64,000 nucleotides of DNA, from positions 62,001 to 126,000 of the forward strand of contig NZ_FOMH01000008.1 in NCBI RefSeq assembly GCF_900112575.1, in the 5' to 3' direction. The position numbers were made by a program, and so were the translations under genes. This stretch comes from Flavobacterium phragmitis. GTDB taxonomy: Bacteria; Bacteroidota; Bacteroidia; Flavobacteriales; Flavobacteriaceae. The first letter of the stretch is position 1, and each line of letters starts with the position of its first letter. The notes below the pieces were generated by a model. It saw only the letters and a program-made list of their open reading frames with translations, did no database searches and was not told where the DNA came from. This document shows positions 45,837 to 53,640 of this stretch, in pieces.

Positions 45837-45904
45837 AATAAAGCTCCGGAGGAGTGACATATAGTTATAAATTGATAAAAAATGTCACTCCTCCGGAGCT
45901 TTAT
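45837..45904. repeat. Perfect hairpin (GGAG family, copy 2)
   Basis: AATAAAGCTCCGGAGGAGTG at 45837 is matched by CACTCCTCCGGAGCTTTAT ending at 45904, with over 20 base pairs and a loop of about 21 bases. CCCCAGCGGGG lies just before it (45792-45802). The core resembles the element at 20101-20250. Confidence 0.8.
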
Positions 45905-45995
45905 ATTGTAAATGTTTTTTTTTCTTGATAAATATTATGTTTCTCCGAAGCATCCAAAAAAAAATAATTCGTTGCGCTTCTTTGTCTGTTTTCTT

Positions 45996-46415
45996 TTAAT
46001 TTAAATTATTGCTTACAAAAGCTCTACAATATTCTTTTATAAGATTTCTAACGTTTCTAAATTGCTCTTCTATTTCGGACTCTGTTCCGGTTGCTTTGGC
46101 AGGATCGGGAAAATTATAGTGAAACTTTTGTGCCTGAGTTGGAAAAAACGGACATCTTTCTTTGGCATTATCACATACCGTAATGACGTAATCGAAATTG
46201 ATATTGGCATATTCATCAATATTATTTGAAGTATGGTTTGAAATGTCAATTCCGTCTTCTTTCATGATAGCAATCGCTTTTGGATTTACGCCATGTGTTT
46301 CTACGCCGGCACTGTAAACTATTGCATTATTGCCTGCAAAATACCTCATATAACCTTCTGCAATCTGACTTCTGCAACTATTTCCTGTGCACAATATTAG
46401 TATTTTCTTTTCCAT
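45996..46415 (-). CDS. arsC: Arsenate reductase ArsC (thioredoxin-coupled, LMW phosphatase type)
   Basis: A 139-residue arsenate reductase of the low-molecular-weight tyrosine-phosphatase type. The P-loop CTGNSCR (Cys9 to Arg15) is intact, and the two resolving cysteines of thioredoxin-coupled ArsC are present at Cys81 and Cys88 in VCDNAKERCPFFP, followed by the FPDPAKATG acidic loop. It reduces arsenate to arsenite for export. It is the last gene of the minus-strand ars operon and starts three bases after the small membrane peptide gene. No arsenite efflux pump gene is seen in the operon inside this window. Confidence 0.95.
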   Translation of the reverse strand: MEKKILILCTGNSCRSQIAEGYMRYFAGNNAIVYSAGVETHGVNPKAIAIMKEDGIDISNHTSNNIDEYANINFDYVITVCDNAKERCPFFPTQAQKFHYNFPDPAKATGTESEIEEQFRNVRNLIKEYCRAFVSNNLN

Positions 46416-46418
46416 AAT

Positions 46419-46544
46419 TTAAACGAACAGCCAAATGATATTGATGATGCAGAATTTTGGATCAAAGCCAAAAATAAGCTGTAACACAAGAACAGAGCCT
46501 GTAATAATAATAGTTTTTTTATATTGAATAATTTTGGCTTTCAT
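46419..46544 (-). CDS. Short membrane peptide gene inside the ars operon (41 residues)
   Basis: A small frame beginning with ATG (minus strand, 46544) and ending with TAA at 46419. The peptide begins MKAKIIQYKKTIIITGSVLV and continues with a hydrophobic stretch to FGFDPKFCIINIIWLFV, giving one or two short membrane segments. The frame leaves three bases to the arsC start and three to the stop of the upstream gene, exactly filling the gap between them, which argues for translation. It is too short to classify. It may be a small inner-membrane accessory protein related to arsenite handling, or a remnant of a longer transporter. Confidence 0.6.
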   Translation of the reverse strand: MKAKIIQYKKTIIITGSVLVLQLIFGFDPKFCIINIIWLFV

Positions 46545-46547
46545 TGC

Positions 46548-47018
46548 TTAGCAGCATCCTGAATTCGGCGTACAGCAAGAAGCATTATCTTCTGATCCTC
46601 TTAGAATTAGTTTCTGTTTTTCAGTTGGAATTCCACACGAATCTTGTGCCAGACAAGCAGTAGTTTTATTTTTTAGAACAAAGGTTTTTCCATTAAATTC
46701 CAAATCATATTTTCCGATTGTTTCGTTTTGATATTCCACTTCGATTTCAAAATCTTTAATATTTAGTTTTTCTTCTGAAAGTTGAATAATATGAAGCAAT
46801 TTATTAGGTTTTAAGCGATGTTCATAGTCGTCTGCATTCCAAAGCTGAAAGTTTACCACTTCTTCATTTCTAATAACGCCACCACAATCAATGAAGTTTT
46901 TAGTAATCATTCCGACTTCTGTTACATGGAAATGTTCAGGAACAAAAGTTCCGTTTTCCAATTGAAATTCAACATTTTCTAATGTTGGTAAAATTTCTTT
47001 AATTTCTGATAGTTTCAT
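46548..47018 (-). CDS. DUF6428-like protein with Cys-rich tail in the ars operon
   Basis: A 156-residue protein that starts MKLSEIKEILPTLENVEFQL and has alternating beta strands (VNFQLWNADDYEHRL, DFEIEVEYQNETIGKYDLEF). The last 35 residues are cysteine-rich: ACLAQDSCG and the very end SCCTPNSGCC. Proteins of this type (to my knowledge called DUF6428) sit in arsenic operons of Bacteroidota. The paired cysteines suggest binding of arsenite or another thiophilic metal, perhaps a chaperone role; this is inference. It lies between arsR and arsC with short gaps, so it belongs to the operon. Confidence 0.75.
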   Translation of the reverse strand: MKLSEIKEILPTLENVEFQLENGTFVPEHFHVTEVGMITKNFIDCGGVIRNEEVVNFQLWNADDYEHRLKPNKLLHIIQLSEEKLNIKDFEIEVEYQNETIGKYDLEFNGKTFVLKNKTTACLAQDSCGIPTEKQKLILRGSEDNASCCTPNSGCC

Positions 47019-47035
47019 ATTTTTTTATTTGTTAA

Positions 47036-47055
47036 TTGCAATATTACGATATCGT
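47036..47055 (-). promoter_or_regulatory. Second ArsR-operator-like site before the DUF6428-like gene
   Basis: TTGCAATATTAC (47036-47047) is identical to part of the palindromic site upstream of arsR (47416-47427), and the adjoining ACGATATCGT (47046-47055) is itself a palindrome. It lies 18 bases from the gene start and could give internal control of the operon. Confidence 0.45.
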
Positions 47056-47072
47056 TTTTCAAAAAAAATGCC

Positions 47073-47399
47073 TTAACAGCATTCTGATTTTGAAAGAGTT
47101 TGAGTGATTTTTAAGAAATAAGTGTTTAAAATTGCTATAGTTTTTTCATCAATGCAGTAACAAATCGAGTTACCTGAAATGTTTCCTTTGATGATTCCGG
47201 CATTTTTAAGTTCTTTTAAATGCTGGGAAACGGTTGGCTGTGCAAGCGGAAGCTCATTTACAATATCTCCGCAGATGCATTCATTTACTTTCAATAAATG
47301 TTCTATTATGGCAATTCTTGCAGGATGTCCCAAAGCTTTTGCGATAGTAGCGATTTGATTCTGCGCATCTGTAAAGTGTTCTGTTTTAGTTGCCCCCAT
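47073..47399 (-). CDS. arsR: ArsR/SmtB-family metalloregulator
   Basis: A 108-residue ArsR-type repressor with a winged helix (LPLAQPTVSQHLKELKNAGII). The metal-binding helix carries ECICGDIV (Cys41 and Cys43), close to the ELCVCDL motif of arsenite-sensing ArsR. Further cysteines lie in ICYCID (80, 82) and at the C-terminal SECC (107-108), as in variants that bind As(III) with additional thiols. It is the first gene of the ars operon and probably represses its own transcription from the site just upstream. Confidence 0.93.
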   Translation of the reverse strand: MGATKTEHFTDAQNQIATIAKALGHPARIAIIEHLLKVNECICGDIVNELPLAQPTVSQHLKELKNAGIIKGNISGNSICYCIDEKTIAILNTYFLKITQTLSKSECC

Positions 47400-47410
47400 A
47401 TTTTGTAATT

Positions 47411-47426
47411 TAATATTGCAATATTA
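47411..47426 (-). promoter_or_regulatory. Palindromic ArsR operator candidate
   Basis: TAATATTGCAATATTA is a perfect 16-base palindrome 12 bases upstream of arsR. The same half-site recurs before the DUF6428-like gene. Position and symmetry fit binding of an ArsR dimer. Confidence 0.6.
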
Positions 47427-47543
47427 CAATATAAATATTAAATATCAAATAAAGTAACATTAATTAATTTAAAAATAGTCTTCATTTTTAGGTTTCATAA
47501 TTATTATGAAAACAATATATTTTGTAAAAAAGTTCTTTCGAAT

Positions 47544-47574
47544 TTGCAGACCCATTATATGCGCCCTATATTTG
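47544..47574 (+). promoter_or_regulatory. Promoter of the cobalamin-riboswitch operon
   Basis: TTG (47544-47546, within TTTG) lies 20 bases before TATATTTG (47567-47574), an exact Bacteroidota promoter. Transcription would start about six bases further on, directly in front of the riboswitch. Confidence 0.7.
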
Positions 47575-47580
47575 CGCCTG

Positions 47581-47775
47581 ATTTTGGTCTGTTTTTTCAT
47601 CAGAAAAAATAGTTAAAAGGGAATCAGGTGCAAATCCTGAACAGACCCGCTACTGTAAGTTCTACACAAAGTCTTTAAACATTACTAATGCCATTGTCCC
47701 GTCTTGCGGGGTGAGAAGGCCGTTTAAAGATAGAATAAGTCAGGAGACCTGCCACGATCACATAGTTTAAAACTT
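47581..47775 (+). ncRNA. Cobalamin (B12) riboswitch
   Basis: The region has the conserved cobalamin aptamer blocks in order: GGGAATCAGGTGCAAATCC (47619-47637), ACAGACCCGCTACTGTAA (47641-47658), a variable arm with the GTCCCGTCTTGCGGGG stem and GAAGGCCG, and the B12 box AAGTCAGGAGACCTGCC (47737-47753). It precedes a BtuB-like receptor operon, so adenosyl- or aquo-cobalamin binding should switch the operon off. The aptamer edges are approximate. Confidence 0.93.
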
Positions 47776-47804
47776 TCGTGGTATGAAGTTGATGACAAAG
47801 ATAA

Positions 47805-47830
47805 TGACCAGCTGTTTTACAGCGGGGTCA
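47805..47830 (+). promoter_or_regulatory. Expression-platform hairpin after the riboswitch
   Basis: TGACC, GCTGT, ACAGC and GGTCA form a two-part stem with a three-base loop and small internal mismatches. There is no T-run, so it is not a simple terminator. It lies between the aptamer and the start codon and probably takes part in translational control or a stabilising structure. Confidence 0.5.
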
Positions 47831-47879
47831 ATTCTACGTTTGTATAAGCATCACAGAAAGTTGATTTAATTCAATTGTG

Positions 47880-49928
47880 ATGTATAATTTGAAAAAAACT
47901 TTACTTGCCGTTTTTATTTTAGGTCTTCCTTTTTGGCTTCATGCACAAACGGAGAAAGATAGTTCGCGTGTTTTAAAAGAAGTTATTTTAAAAGGAAAAC
48001 CGTATCAGGAAGTGATTCCGGTACAAAGTCTTTCAGGCGTTGTGCTTGACAAACTGGCAAGTCATAATGTAGCCGATGCGCTTCGTTATTTTGCCGGAAC
48101 TCAAATCAAAGATTACGGAGGAGTCGGCGGACTTAAAACGGTTGACGTCCGTAACATGGGAACGCATCATGTCGGTGTTTTCTATGACGGAATCCAGCTG
48201 GGAAATGCCCAAAACGGAGTGACAGATCTCGGAAAATATTCGCTTGACGATATGGAATCACTTACGATGTACAATGGACAAAAAAGTGAAATTTTCCAAT
48301 CGGCTAAAGATTTTGCTTCGGCTTCAGCCATTTATTTAAAAACAAAACGTCCTGTTTTTGTTGGCGATAAAAAGACAAATTTATTGGTTCGTTACAAAAC
48401 GATGTCCATCAATTATCATGATCCGAGTTTTAGATGGGAACAGAAACTGAGCGAAAAGGTGAGTATGAGTGTCAGTTCAGAATACATTAAATCAAACGGA
48501 CAGTATAAATTTCGATACAAAAGAAAAAATTTGGACGGTAGCACCGCTTACGATACCACAGCCACAAGATGGAACAGCGATATCGAAGCACTTCGGTTTG
48601 AATCTGGTATTTACGGAAAAATAAACAACGGTTCTTGGGATGCAAAAGTATATTATTACGATTCCGAAAGAGGTGCGCCCGGAGCCATTGTAGAAAACAA
48701 ATTCAGAGACGGTTTCCGACAGTTTGATAAGAATTTTTTCGGTCAGGTTTTTTTAACGAAAGACGTTTCGGAAAAGTATAAATTTCAGTTAAAAGGAAAA
48801 TTCGCTTACGATTATACCCATTATATTGCCCGTGATACAACGAACGTTTTAGGCGAAACGGTAACCGAAGGCGTTCAGTCTGATGACAGCTATTACCAGC
48901 AGGAAACTTATTTTTCGGCTGTAAATATGTACAGCATTTTACCTACTTGGGATGTTTCGCTTTCAACCGATTTTCAATACAACAAATTAAACGCGACGAG
49001 AAGAGGAATCCAGACGCAGTTTTCTTTTCCAACACGTTATACCGCATTGGTTTCTTTGGCAACGTCCTATCGATACGAAGGTTTTAAAGTTTTAGGAAAT
49101 GTACTCGCAACAAGAGTTATTGAAGAAGTAAAATACAACGCCAAAGCACCCAATAAAACCGAATTTACGCCTGCATTATTTCTCGGTTATACTCCTTTCA
49201 AAAAGTACGATTTCAATTTAAGAGCATTCGCTAAACGTATTTTCAGAATGCCGACTTTCAACGATTTGTATTATACCATGGTCGGTTCAAGTACTTTACG
49301 GCCAGAATATATGAATCAGTATGATGTTGGTTTTACCTATAATTTTTCTGTAAAAGAAAGCTTTCTGGATAAATTTTCCATTCAGGCAGATGGTTATTAT
49401 ACCTATACAAAAGACAAAATTGTGGCTGCGCCGACAGGAAATCTATTCCGCTGGATGATGACGAATATTGGTCAGGTGAAAGGAAAAGGAATTGAAACTG
49501 TAGTGAATTTAGGAACTCATATTCACAAAGTAAATCTGGATGCAAATCTGACATATACGTATTCTCAAAGTCAGGATTTTACAAAGGTTTCAGGGTTGCA
49601 AATGTCTTCTTACGGCGATCAGATTCCGTACACGCCTTGGCACAGTGGTTCGGGAATTCTGAATGCAGGCTATGAATCGTGGAATTTCAATTATAGTTTT
49701 ATATATGTTGGAAAACGCTACAACGGAAACGTCAACAATATCAAAGTGAATGAAGTGCAGCCTTGGTACACACACGATCTGGCGGTTCAAAAATCTTTCA
49801 TTTTCAAGAAATACAAATTAAATGCAATGGTAGAAGTCAATAACGCTTTCAATCAGCAGTATGAAGTGATTTACAATTATCCAATGCCGGGCAGAACGTT
49901 CAAATTTATAATTGGTTTTGAGTTATGA
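47880..49928 (+). CDS. btuB: BtuB-like TonB-dependent cobalamin receptor
   Basis: A 682-residue TonB-dependent outer-membrane receptor with signal peptide (MYNLKKTLLAVF to WLHAQ), plug domain (LDKLASHNVADALRYFAGTQ, VDVRNMGTHHVGVFYDGIQ) and barrel ending GRTFKFIIGFEL. It lacks the carboxypeptidase-like N-terminal domain of SusC and resembles the BtuB class. The riboswitch directly upstream supports cobalamin as the substrate. The open frame starts with GTG at 47877; ATG at 47880 is the likely start. It overlaps the next gene by four bases (ATGA). Related plug segments around NGVTDLGKYSLDDMESL differ from E. coli BtuB, as expected for Bacteroidota. Confidence 0.92.
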   Translation: MYNLKKTLLAVFILGLPFWLHAQTEKDSSRVLKEVILKGKPYQEVIPVQSLSGVVLDKLASHNVADALRYFAGTQIKDYGGVGGLKTVDVRNMGTHHVGVFYDGIQLGNAQNGVTDLGKYSLDDMESLTMYNGQKSEIFQSAKDFASASAIYLKTKRPVFVGDKKTNLLVRYKTMSINYHDPSFRWEQKLSEKVSMSVSSEYIKSNGQYKFRYKRKNLDGSTAYDTTATRWNSDIEALRFESGIYGKINNGSWDAKVYYYDSERGAPGAIVENKFRDGFRQFDKNFFGQVFLTKDVSEKYKFQLKGKFAYDYTHYIARDTTNVLGETVTEGVQSDDSYYQQETYFSAVNMYSILPTWDVSLSTDFQYNKLNATRRGIQTQFSFPTRYTALVSLATSYRYEGFKVLGNVLATRVIEEVKYNAKAPNKTEFTPALFLGYTPFKKYDFNLRAFAKRIFRMPTFNDLYYTMVGSSTLRPEYMNQYDVGFTYNFSVKESFLDKFSIQADGYYTYTKDKIVAAPTGNLFRWMMTNIGQVKGKGIETVVNLGTHIHKVNLDANLTYTYSQSQDFTKVSGLQMSSYGDQIPYTPWHSGSGILNAGYESWNFNYSFIYVGKRYNGNVNNIKVNEVQPWYTHDLAVQKSFIFKKYKLNAMVEVNNAFNQQYEVIYNYPMPGRTFKFIIGFEL

Positions 49929-51070
49929 AAAAGAGTTTTATAAAAATAATAATTAGCTTATTTACAGCTATCGTATTGGTTTCCTGCAGGGAAGATGAAA
50001 CGATATTTCTTTCGTCAGATACGAATGTTGCCGTACCGAAAGAAGATGGAAACATCGAAGGTTTTTATCTCCTGAACGAAGGTAATATGGGAATGAACCG
50101 TGCCAGTATTGATGTTTTCAATTACAGAACAGGAAACTATACAACCGATGTGTATTCTGAAAGAAATCCTTCCGTAGTCAAAGAATTAGGTGATGTTGGA
50201 AACGACATTCAGATTTATGGTAATAAGGTTTATGCAGTCATCAATGTCTCCAATAAAGTGGAAGTTTTGGAAAAATGGACAGCGAAACGAATCAAAAAAA
50301 TTGACATTCCAAACTGTCGTTATGTGACTTTTTACAAAGATAAGGCTTATGTGAGTTCGTATTCAGGCCCAGTTGCGATTAATCCGAATGCAGAAATTGG
50401 TTTTGTTGCCGAAATCGATACCACTTCTTTAGAAATAAAAAGAAAAGTAACCGTTGGCTATCAGCCGGAACAAATGGTGGTGCATAATGGGAAATTATAT
50501 GTAGCCAACTCAGGCGGTTACAGAGTTCCAAATTACGACCGAACCGTTTCGGTAATTGATTTAGAAACTTTCACAGAAATCAAAAAAATAGATGTCGGTA
50601 TTAATTTGTACAGTATGGAGATTGACAGCCGTGGAGATATTTATGTGAGTTCACGAGGGGATTATTATAATACACAACCCAATCTTTTTGTGATTGATAC
50701 CAATACAGATGAGAAAAAAATGCAACTCGATATTCCAGCTTTGGGAATGTGTCTGGTTGATGATTTGCTTTACTATTATAGTGTTTCGTGGAGTTATCTC
50801 ACAAACAGCAATAAGATTACGTACGGAATTTTGGATACCAAAACCAAAAAGATAATCAGCGATAAAATCATTACGGACGGAACAGATAAAAAAATCATGA
50901 TTCCGTACGGACTTCAGGTCAATCCCGAAACTAAAGAAATCTATATAACCGATGCTCAAAATTACGTAGTAACGGGCTATATCTATTGTTTTACGCCGGA
51001 TGGCCGATTAAAATGGAAAACTACAGCAGGAAATATTCCAGCGCATATTGCTTTTATAACCAAAAAATAA
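49925..51070 (+). CDS. btuG: BtuG-like surface lipoprotein (DUF5074/YncE beta-propeller)
   Basis: A 381-residue lipoprotein (lipobox AIVLVSC) whose body is a beta-propeller of YncE/DUF5074 type: YLLNEGNMGMNRASIDVF, SVVKELGDVGNDIQIYG, ANSGGYRVPNYDRTVSVIDL, YVSSRGDYY. These blocks match, from memory, the Bacteroides BtuG proteins, which sit on the cell surface, bind cobalamin very tightly and hand it to BtuB. It overlaps btuB by four bases in the riboswitch operon, the same order as in Bacteroides. Assignment to BtuG is by recalled similarity and context. Confidence 0.85.
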   Translation: MKKSFIKIIISLFTAIVLVSCREDETIFLSSDTNVAVPKEDGNIEGFYLLNEGNMGMNRASIDVFNYRTGNYTTDVYSERNPSVVKELGDVGNDIQIYGNKVYAVINVSNKVEVLEKWTAKRIKKIDIPNCRYVTFYKDKAYVSSYSGPVAINPNAEIGFVAEIDTTSLEIKRKVTVGYQPEQMVVHNGKLYVANSGGYRVPNYDRTVSVIDLETFTEIKKIDVGINLYSMEIDSRGDIYVSSRGDYYNTQPNLFVIDTNTDEKKMQLDIPALGMCLVDDLLYYYSVSWSYLTNSNKITYGILDTKTKKIISDKIITDGTDKKIMIPYGLQVNPETKEIYITDAQNYVVTGYIYCFTPDGRLKWKTTAGNIPAHIAFITKK

Positions 51071-51074
51071 AAAA

Positions 51075-52358
51075 ATGAATCAGAAACTTTTAAAGTATTA
51101 CCGAGTATTAACGTTTGCTTTTTTAGCCTTTTCGCTGGTAAACTGTTCAGGTGGAGACAATGACAATCCAGATTCTGGAGGAGAAACTGCAACAAACGAA
51201 TTTAAAACCACACGTTTTGCAATTATTAGTTTGGGTCCCAAAACAACTGCCAGCGCAAATGCCCTTTACAATTGGGCAGTTGAAAGTGTTTCTTCAGAAA
51301 ACTATTCTTTGGTAAACACTACTTCAAAGGAAGCTCTGTTTGCTTCAACTGCTGAAGGCACTTACACTTTTAAAGTAGCAATTACGGATAAAGGAACGAC
51401 TCAGACTCAAAAAGTAACTGTAATTGTAACACCTGAGACTAAAGAATTAAAAACGTTTATTTCTAAAGTATTCGAATTTAAACCTGCGCCAGGACAATTT
51501 GTAAATGATCTTCCTGTGGCCAATGACGGCGATTCCGAGGATCGAATTTTGACAAGAGCCAATTCGTATTTGGCAAAGAAAAACGGTGATCTTATTTCGC
51601 TTGGTGCTTTTGGTGGTTATGTTGTTTTTGGTTTTGATCATAGTATCGTCAACCTAAAAGGAAAGCGTGATTTTAGGGTTCTAGGAAATGCTTTTTGGGC
51701 AGATGCAAACCCAAATCAGAATGCTGAACTAAGAGGCGGAAGCAGTGAAGCTGGGGTTATAATGGTTTCGTATGATAAAAATAAAAACGGACTTCCGGAT
51801 GACGAATGGTACGAAATTGAAGGCGCCGGCCACAAAATGGAAAAAACAATCCGTAACTACGAAATAACCTATTACAGGCCAGATCCAAATAAAATTCCAG
51901 TTCCGGGCGGTGGAACGGGAACGGTAACTTTTACCGATTTAGAATACATCTACTGGAAAGACAATCAGGGAAGAGACGGTTATCTAGCACAGAATAATGC
52001 TTACAATCATTCTTTAGAATATTGGCCAAAATGGCTGAAAGACCAAGCTTCTATTACTTTCAAAGGAACAAGATTGCCAGATAATGCTGTGGATGAAAGT
52101 GGCAATGGAAGTTATTATGTTCAGTATGCTTTCTTATACGGTTATGCCGATAATGCCCCAAATAATGATGACGACTCTGCAATCGATATTGATTGGGCAA
52201 TAGACAGCACAGGGAAAAAAATACAGCTTCCGGCAATAGATTTTGTAAAAGTGTATAACGGACTCAATCAGCAGGCGGGCTGGCTCGGTGAAACTTCAAC
52301 CGAAATCATGGGAGCAACAGATCTGCATCTTTCAGGAGAAAATATTCCAACGAGATAA
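51075..52358 (+). CDS. Surface lipoprotein, paralogue 1 of 3 in the B12 operon
   Basis: A 427-residue lipoprotein (lipobox SLVNC, then acidic GGDNDNPDSGG) with an N-terminal PKD/immunoglobulin-like domain (about 35-120; ALYNWAVESVSSENYSLVNT). The C-terminal domain (about 135-427) contains LISLGAFGGYVVFGFDHSI, an EF-hand-like loop YDKNKNGLPDDEWYEIEGAG and AIDIDWAIDSTGKKI. It starts four bases after the BtuG-like gene. The next two genes encode clear paralogues with the same blocks. The role is not known to me; position under the riboswitch and surface location suggest capture of cobalamin or a precursor. Confidence 0.8.
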   Translation: MNQKLLKYYRVLTFAFLAFSLVNCSGGDNDNPDSGGETATNEFKTTRFAIISLGPKTTASANALYNWAVESVSSENYSLVNTTSKEALFASTAEGTYTFKVAITDKGTTQTQKVTVIVTPETKELKTFISKVFEFKPAPGQFVNDLPVANDGDSEDRILTRANSYLAKKNGDLISLGAFGGYVVFGFDHSIVNLKGKRDFRVLGNAFWADANPNQNAELRGGSSEAGVIMVSYDKNKNGLPDDEWYEIEGAGHKMEKTIRNYEITYYRPDPNKIPVPGGGTGTVTFTDLEYIYWKDNQGRDGYLAQNNAYNHSLEYWPKWLKDQASITFKGTRLPDNAVDESGNGSYYVQYAFLYGYADNAPNNDDDSAIDIDWAIDSTGKKIQLPAIDFVKVYNGLNQQAGWLGETSTEIMGATDLHLSGENIPTR

Positions 52359-52396
52359 TTACAACTAGTATCAAATCAAATTATTATAATCAATTT

Positions 52397-53635
52397 ATGA
52401 AAAAAAATGTTACCCGATTTTTATTGCTGGCATTTGCGTTCACTTTTATTGGATGCAGCAGTGATGACAAAGATGAGAACGCGAATGTAATTGACATTAC
52501 GCTTCAGGAAAAATACGAGACGCCAACCTTTACGGTTTTAGATATTACAGCTTCTGATGCTGGTGCAACTGCAAAATACGAATGGATTATGACCAAAAAT
52601 CCAGTAAATGCAGTAAAAGATTCAATTGTTGGAGATACAAAAGATTTAAGATTTACAGCTATTTATGCAGGTTCTTATGAATTTACCTTAAATGTTACTG
52701 ATGCCAATAAAAAAGGAAGTAAAAGTACCATTGTAATGGTTGTAAATGAAGTTTCAAACTTCAATCCATATATCACTAAAATTTTTGATTTTGATCCAGC
52801 TCCGGGAATGTTTGCCAATGATCTTTACAAAGAGGGTAATTCTAAAGAAGACGTAATGAAAACGGCTTTAGGAAGAATCAATGAAACGAATGTGGGGTAT
52901 CTATTAGACTTGGGTGGTTTTGGAGGTTCAATTGTGGTTGGTTTTGACCATACGGTTGTGAATGTTCCAGGAACAAATGATTTTAGAATTTATGGTGGTG
53001 ATGTAACCAATCCGGCTGTAGCAAAGGCTAATCCGCCAGCACCGGGATTACTTTTTGTGGCTTATGATAAAAACAAAAACGGAAAACCAGATGCAGACGA
53101 ATGGTACGAAATAGCAGGAAGTCAACATGCTAAATCGACTACAGTTAAAAACTTCAAAGTTACTTACAACAAAAAAGCCGCAGGAGAACCTTTGGTAACT
53201 TCAAGTGCGCTTTGGACAGATTATGAACATGTTTACTGCGAAAACAATAAGGAAGAAAAATATTATCTGGCAAGACCGAGAGGTAAAAAAGAGTTTTATC
53301 CAATATGGGCAGCGCAAACTTCAGTAAGTTATGAAGGATTAAAATTAGATGTAGATTTTAAAACAGCACGTGCGGGTCAGACAACACTTTGGTATTCAAC
53401 ACCTCCAGAATGGGGTTATGCAAATGCCATAAATCCAGATATCGATATTGATTGGGCTATCGACAAAAACGGAAACAAAGCCAACCTTCCAGGAATCGAT
53501 TTCATAAAAGTAGTGAACTGTGTGAGCGAACCAATGGGACTTTGCCAGCAGCAATCTTCTATGGCAACTGTATTTGCGGGTGCCGGTGACCTTCATATCT
53601 TAAAAAAATACAATCTAAAACAAGATAATAAATAA
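52397..53635 (+). CDS. Surface lipoprotein, paralogue 2 of 3 in the B12 operon
   Basis: A 412-residue lipoprotein (lipobox TFIGC, then SSDDKDENAN). The PKD-like N-terminal domain (about 40-120) has TAKYEWIMTKNPVNAVKDSI. The C-terminal domain holds LLDLGGFGGSIVVGFDHTV, DKNKNGKPDADEWYEIAGSQ and DIDIDWAIDKNGNKANLPGI, each parallel to the flanking paralogues. Compared with paralogue 3 it has a shorter loop between the EF-hand-like element and the WAIDKNG block. It lies 38 bases after paralogue 1 and six bases before paralogue 3. Function unknown; same context argument as for its neighbours. Confidence 0.8.
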   Translation: MKKNVTRFLLLAFAFTFIGCSSDDKDENANVIDITLQEKYETPTFTVLDITASDAGATAKYEWIMTKNPVNAVKDSIVGDTKDLRFTAIYAGSYEFTLNVTDANKKGSKSTIVMVVNEVSNFNPYITKIFDFDPAPGMFANDLYKEGNSKEDVMKTALGRINETNVGYLLDLGGFGGSIVVGFDHTVVNVPGTNDFRIYGGDVTNPAVAKANPPAPGLLFVAYDKNKNGKPDADEWYEIAGSQHAKSTTVKNFKVTYNKKAAGEPLVTSSALWTDYEHVYCENNKEEKYYLARPRGKKEFYPIWAAQTSVSYEGLKLDVDFKTARAGQTTLWYSTPPEWGYANAINPDIDIDWAIDKNGNKANLPGIDFIKVVNCVSEPMGLCQQQSSMATVFAGAGDLHILKKYNLKQDNK

Positions 53636-53640
53636 GAAAA

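Noticed and set aside
47580..47879. Additional short coding frame in the leader of btuB
   Set aside because: The leader is explained by the cobalamin riboswitch and a hairpin; no frame of useful length is present.
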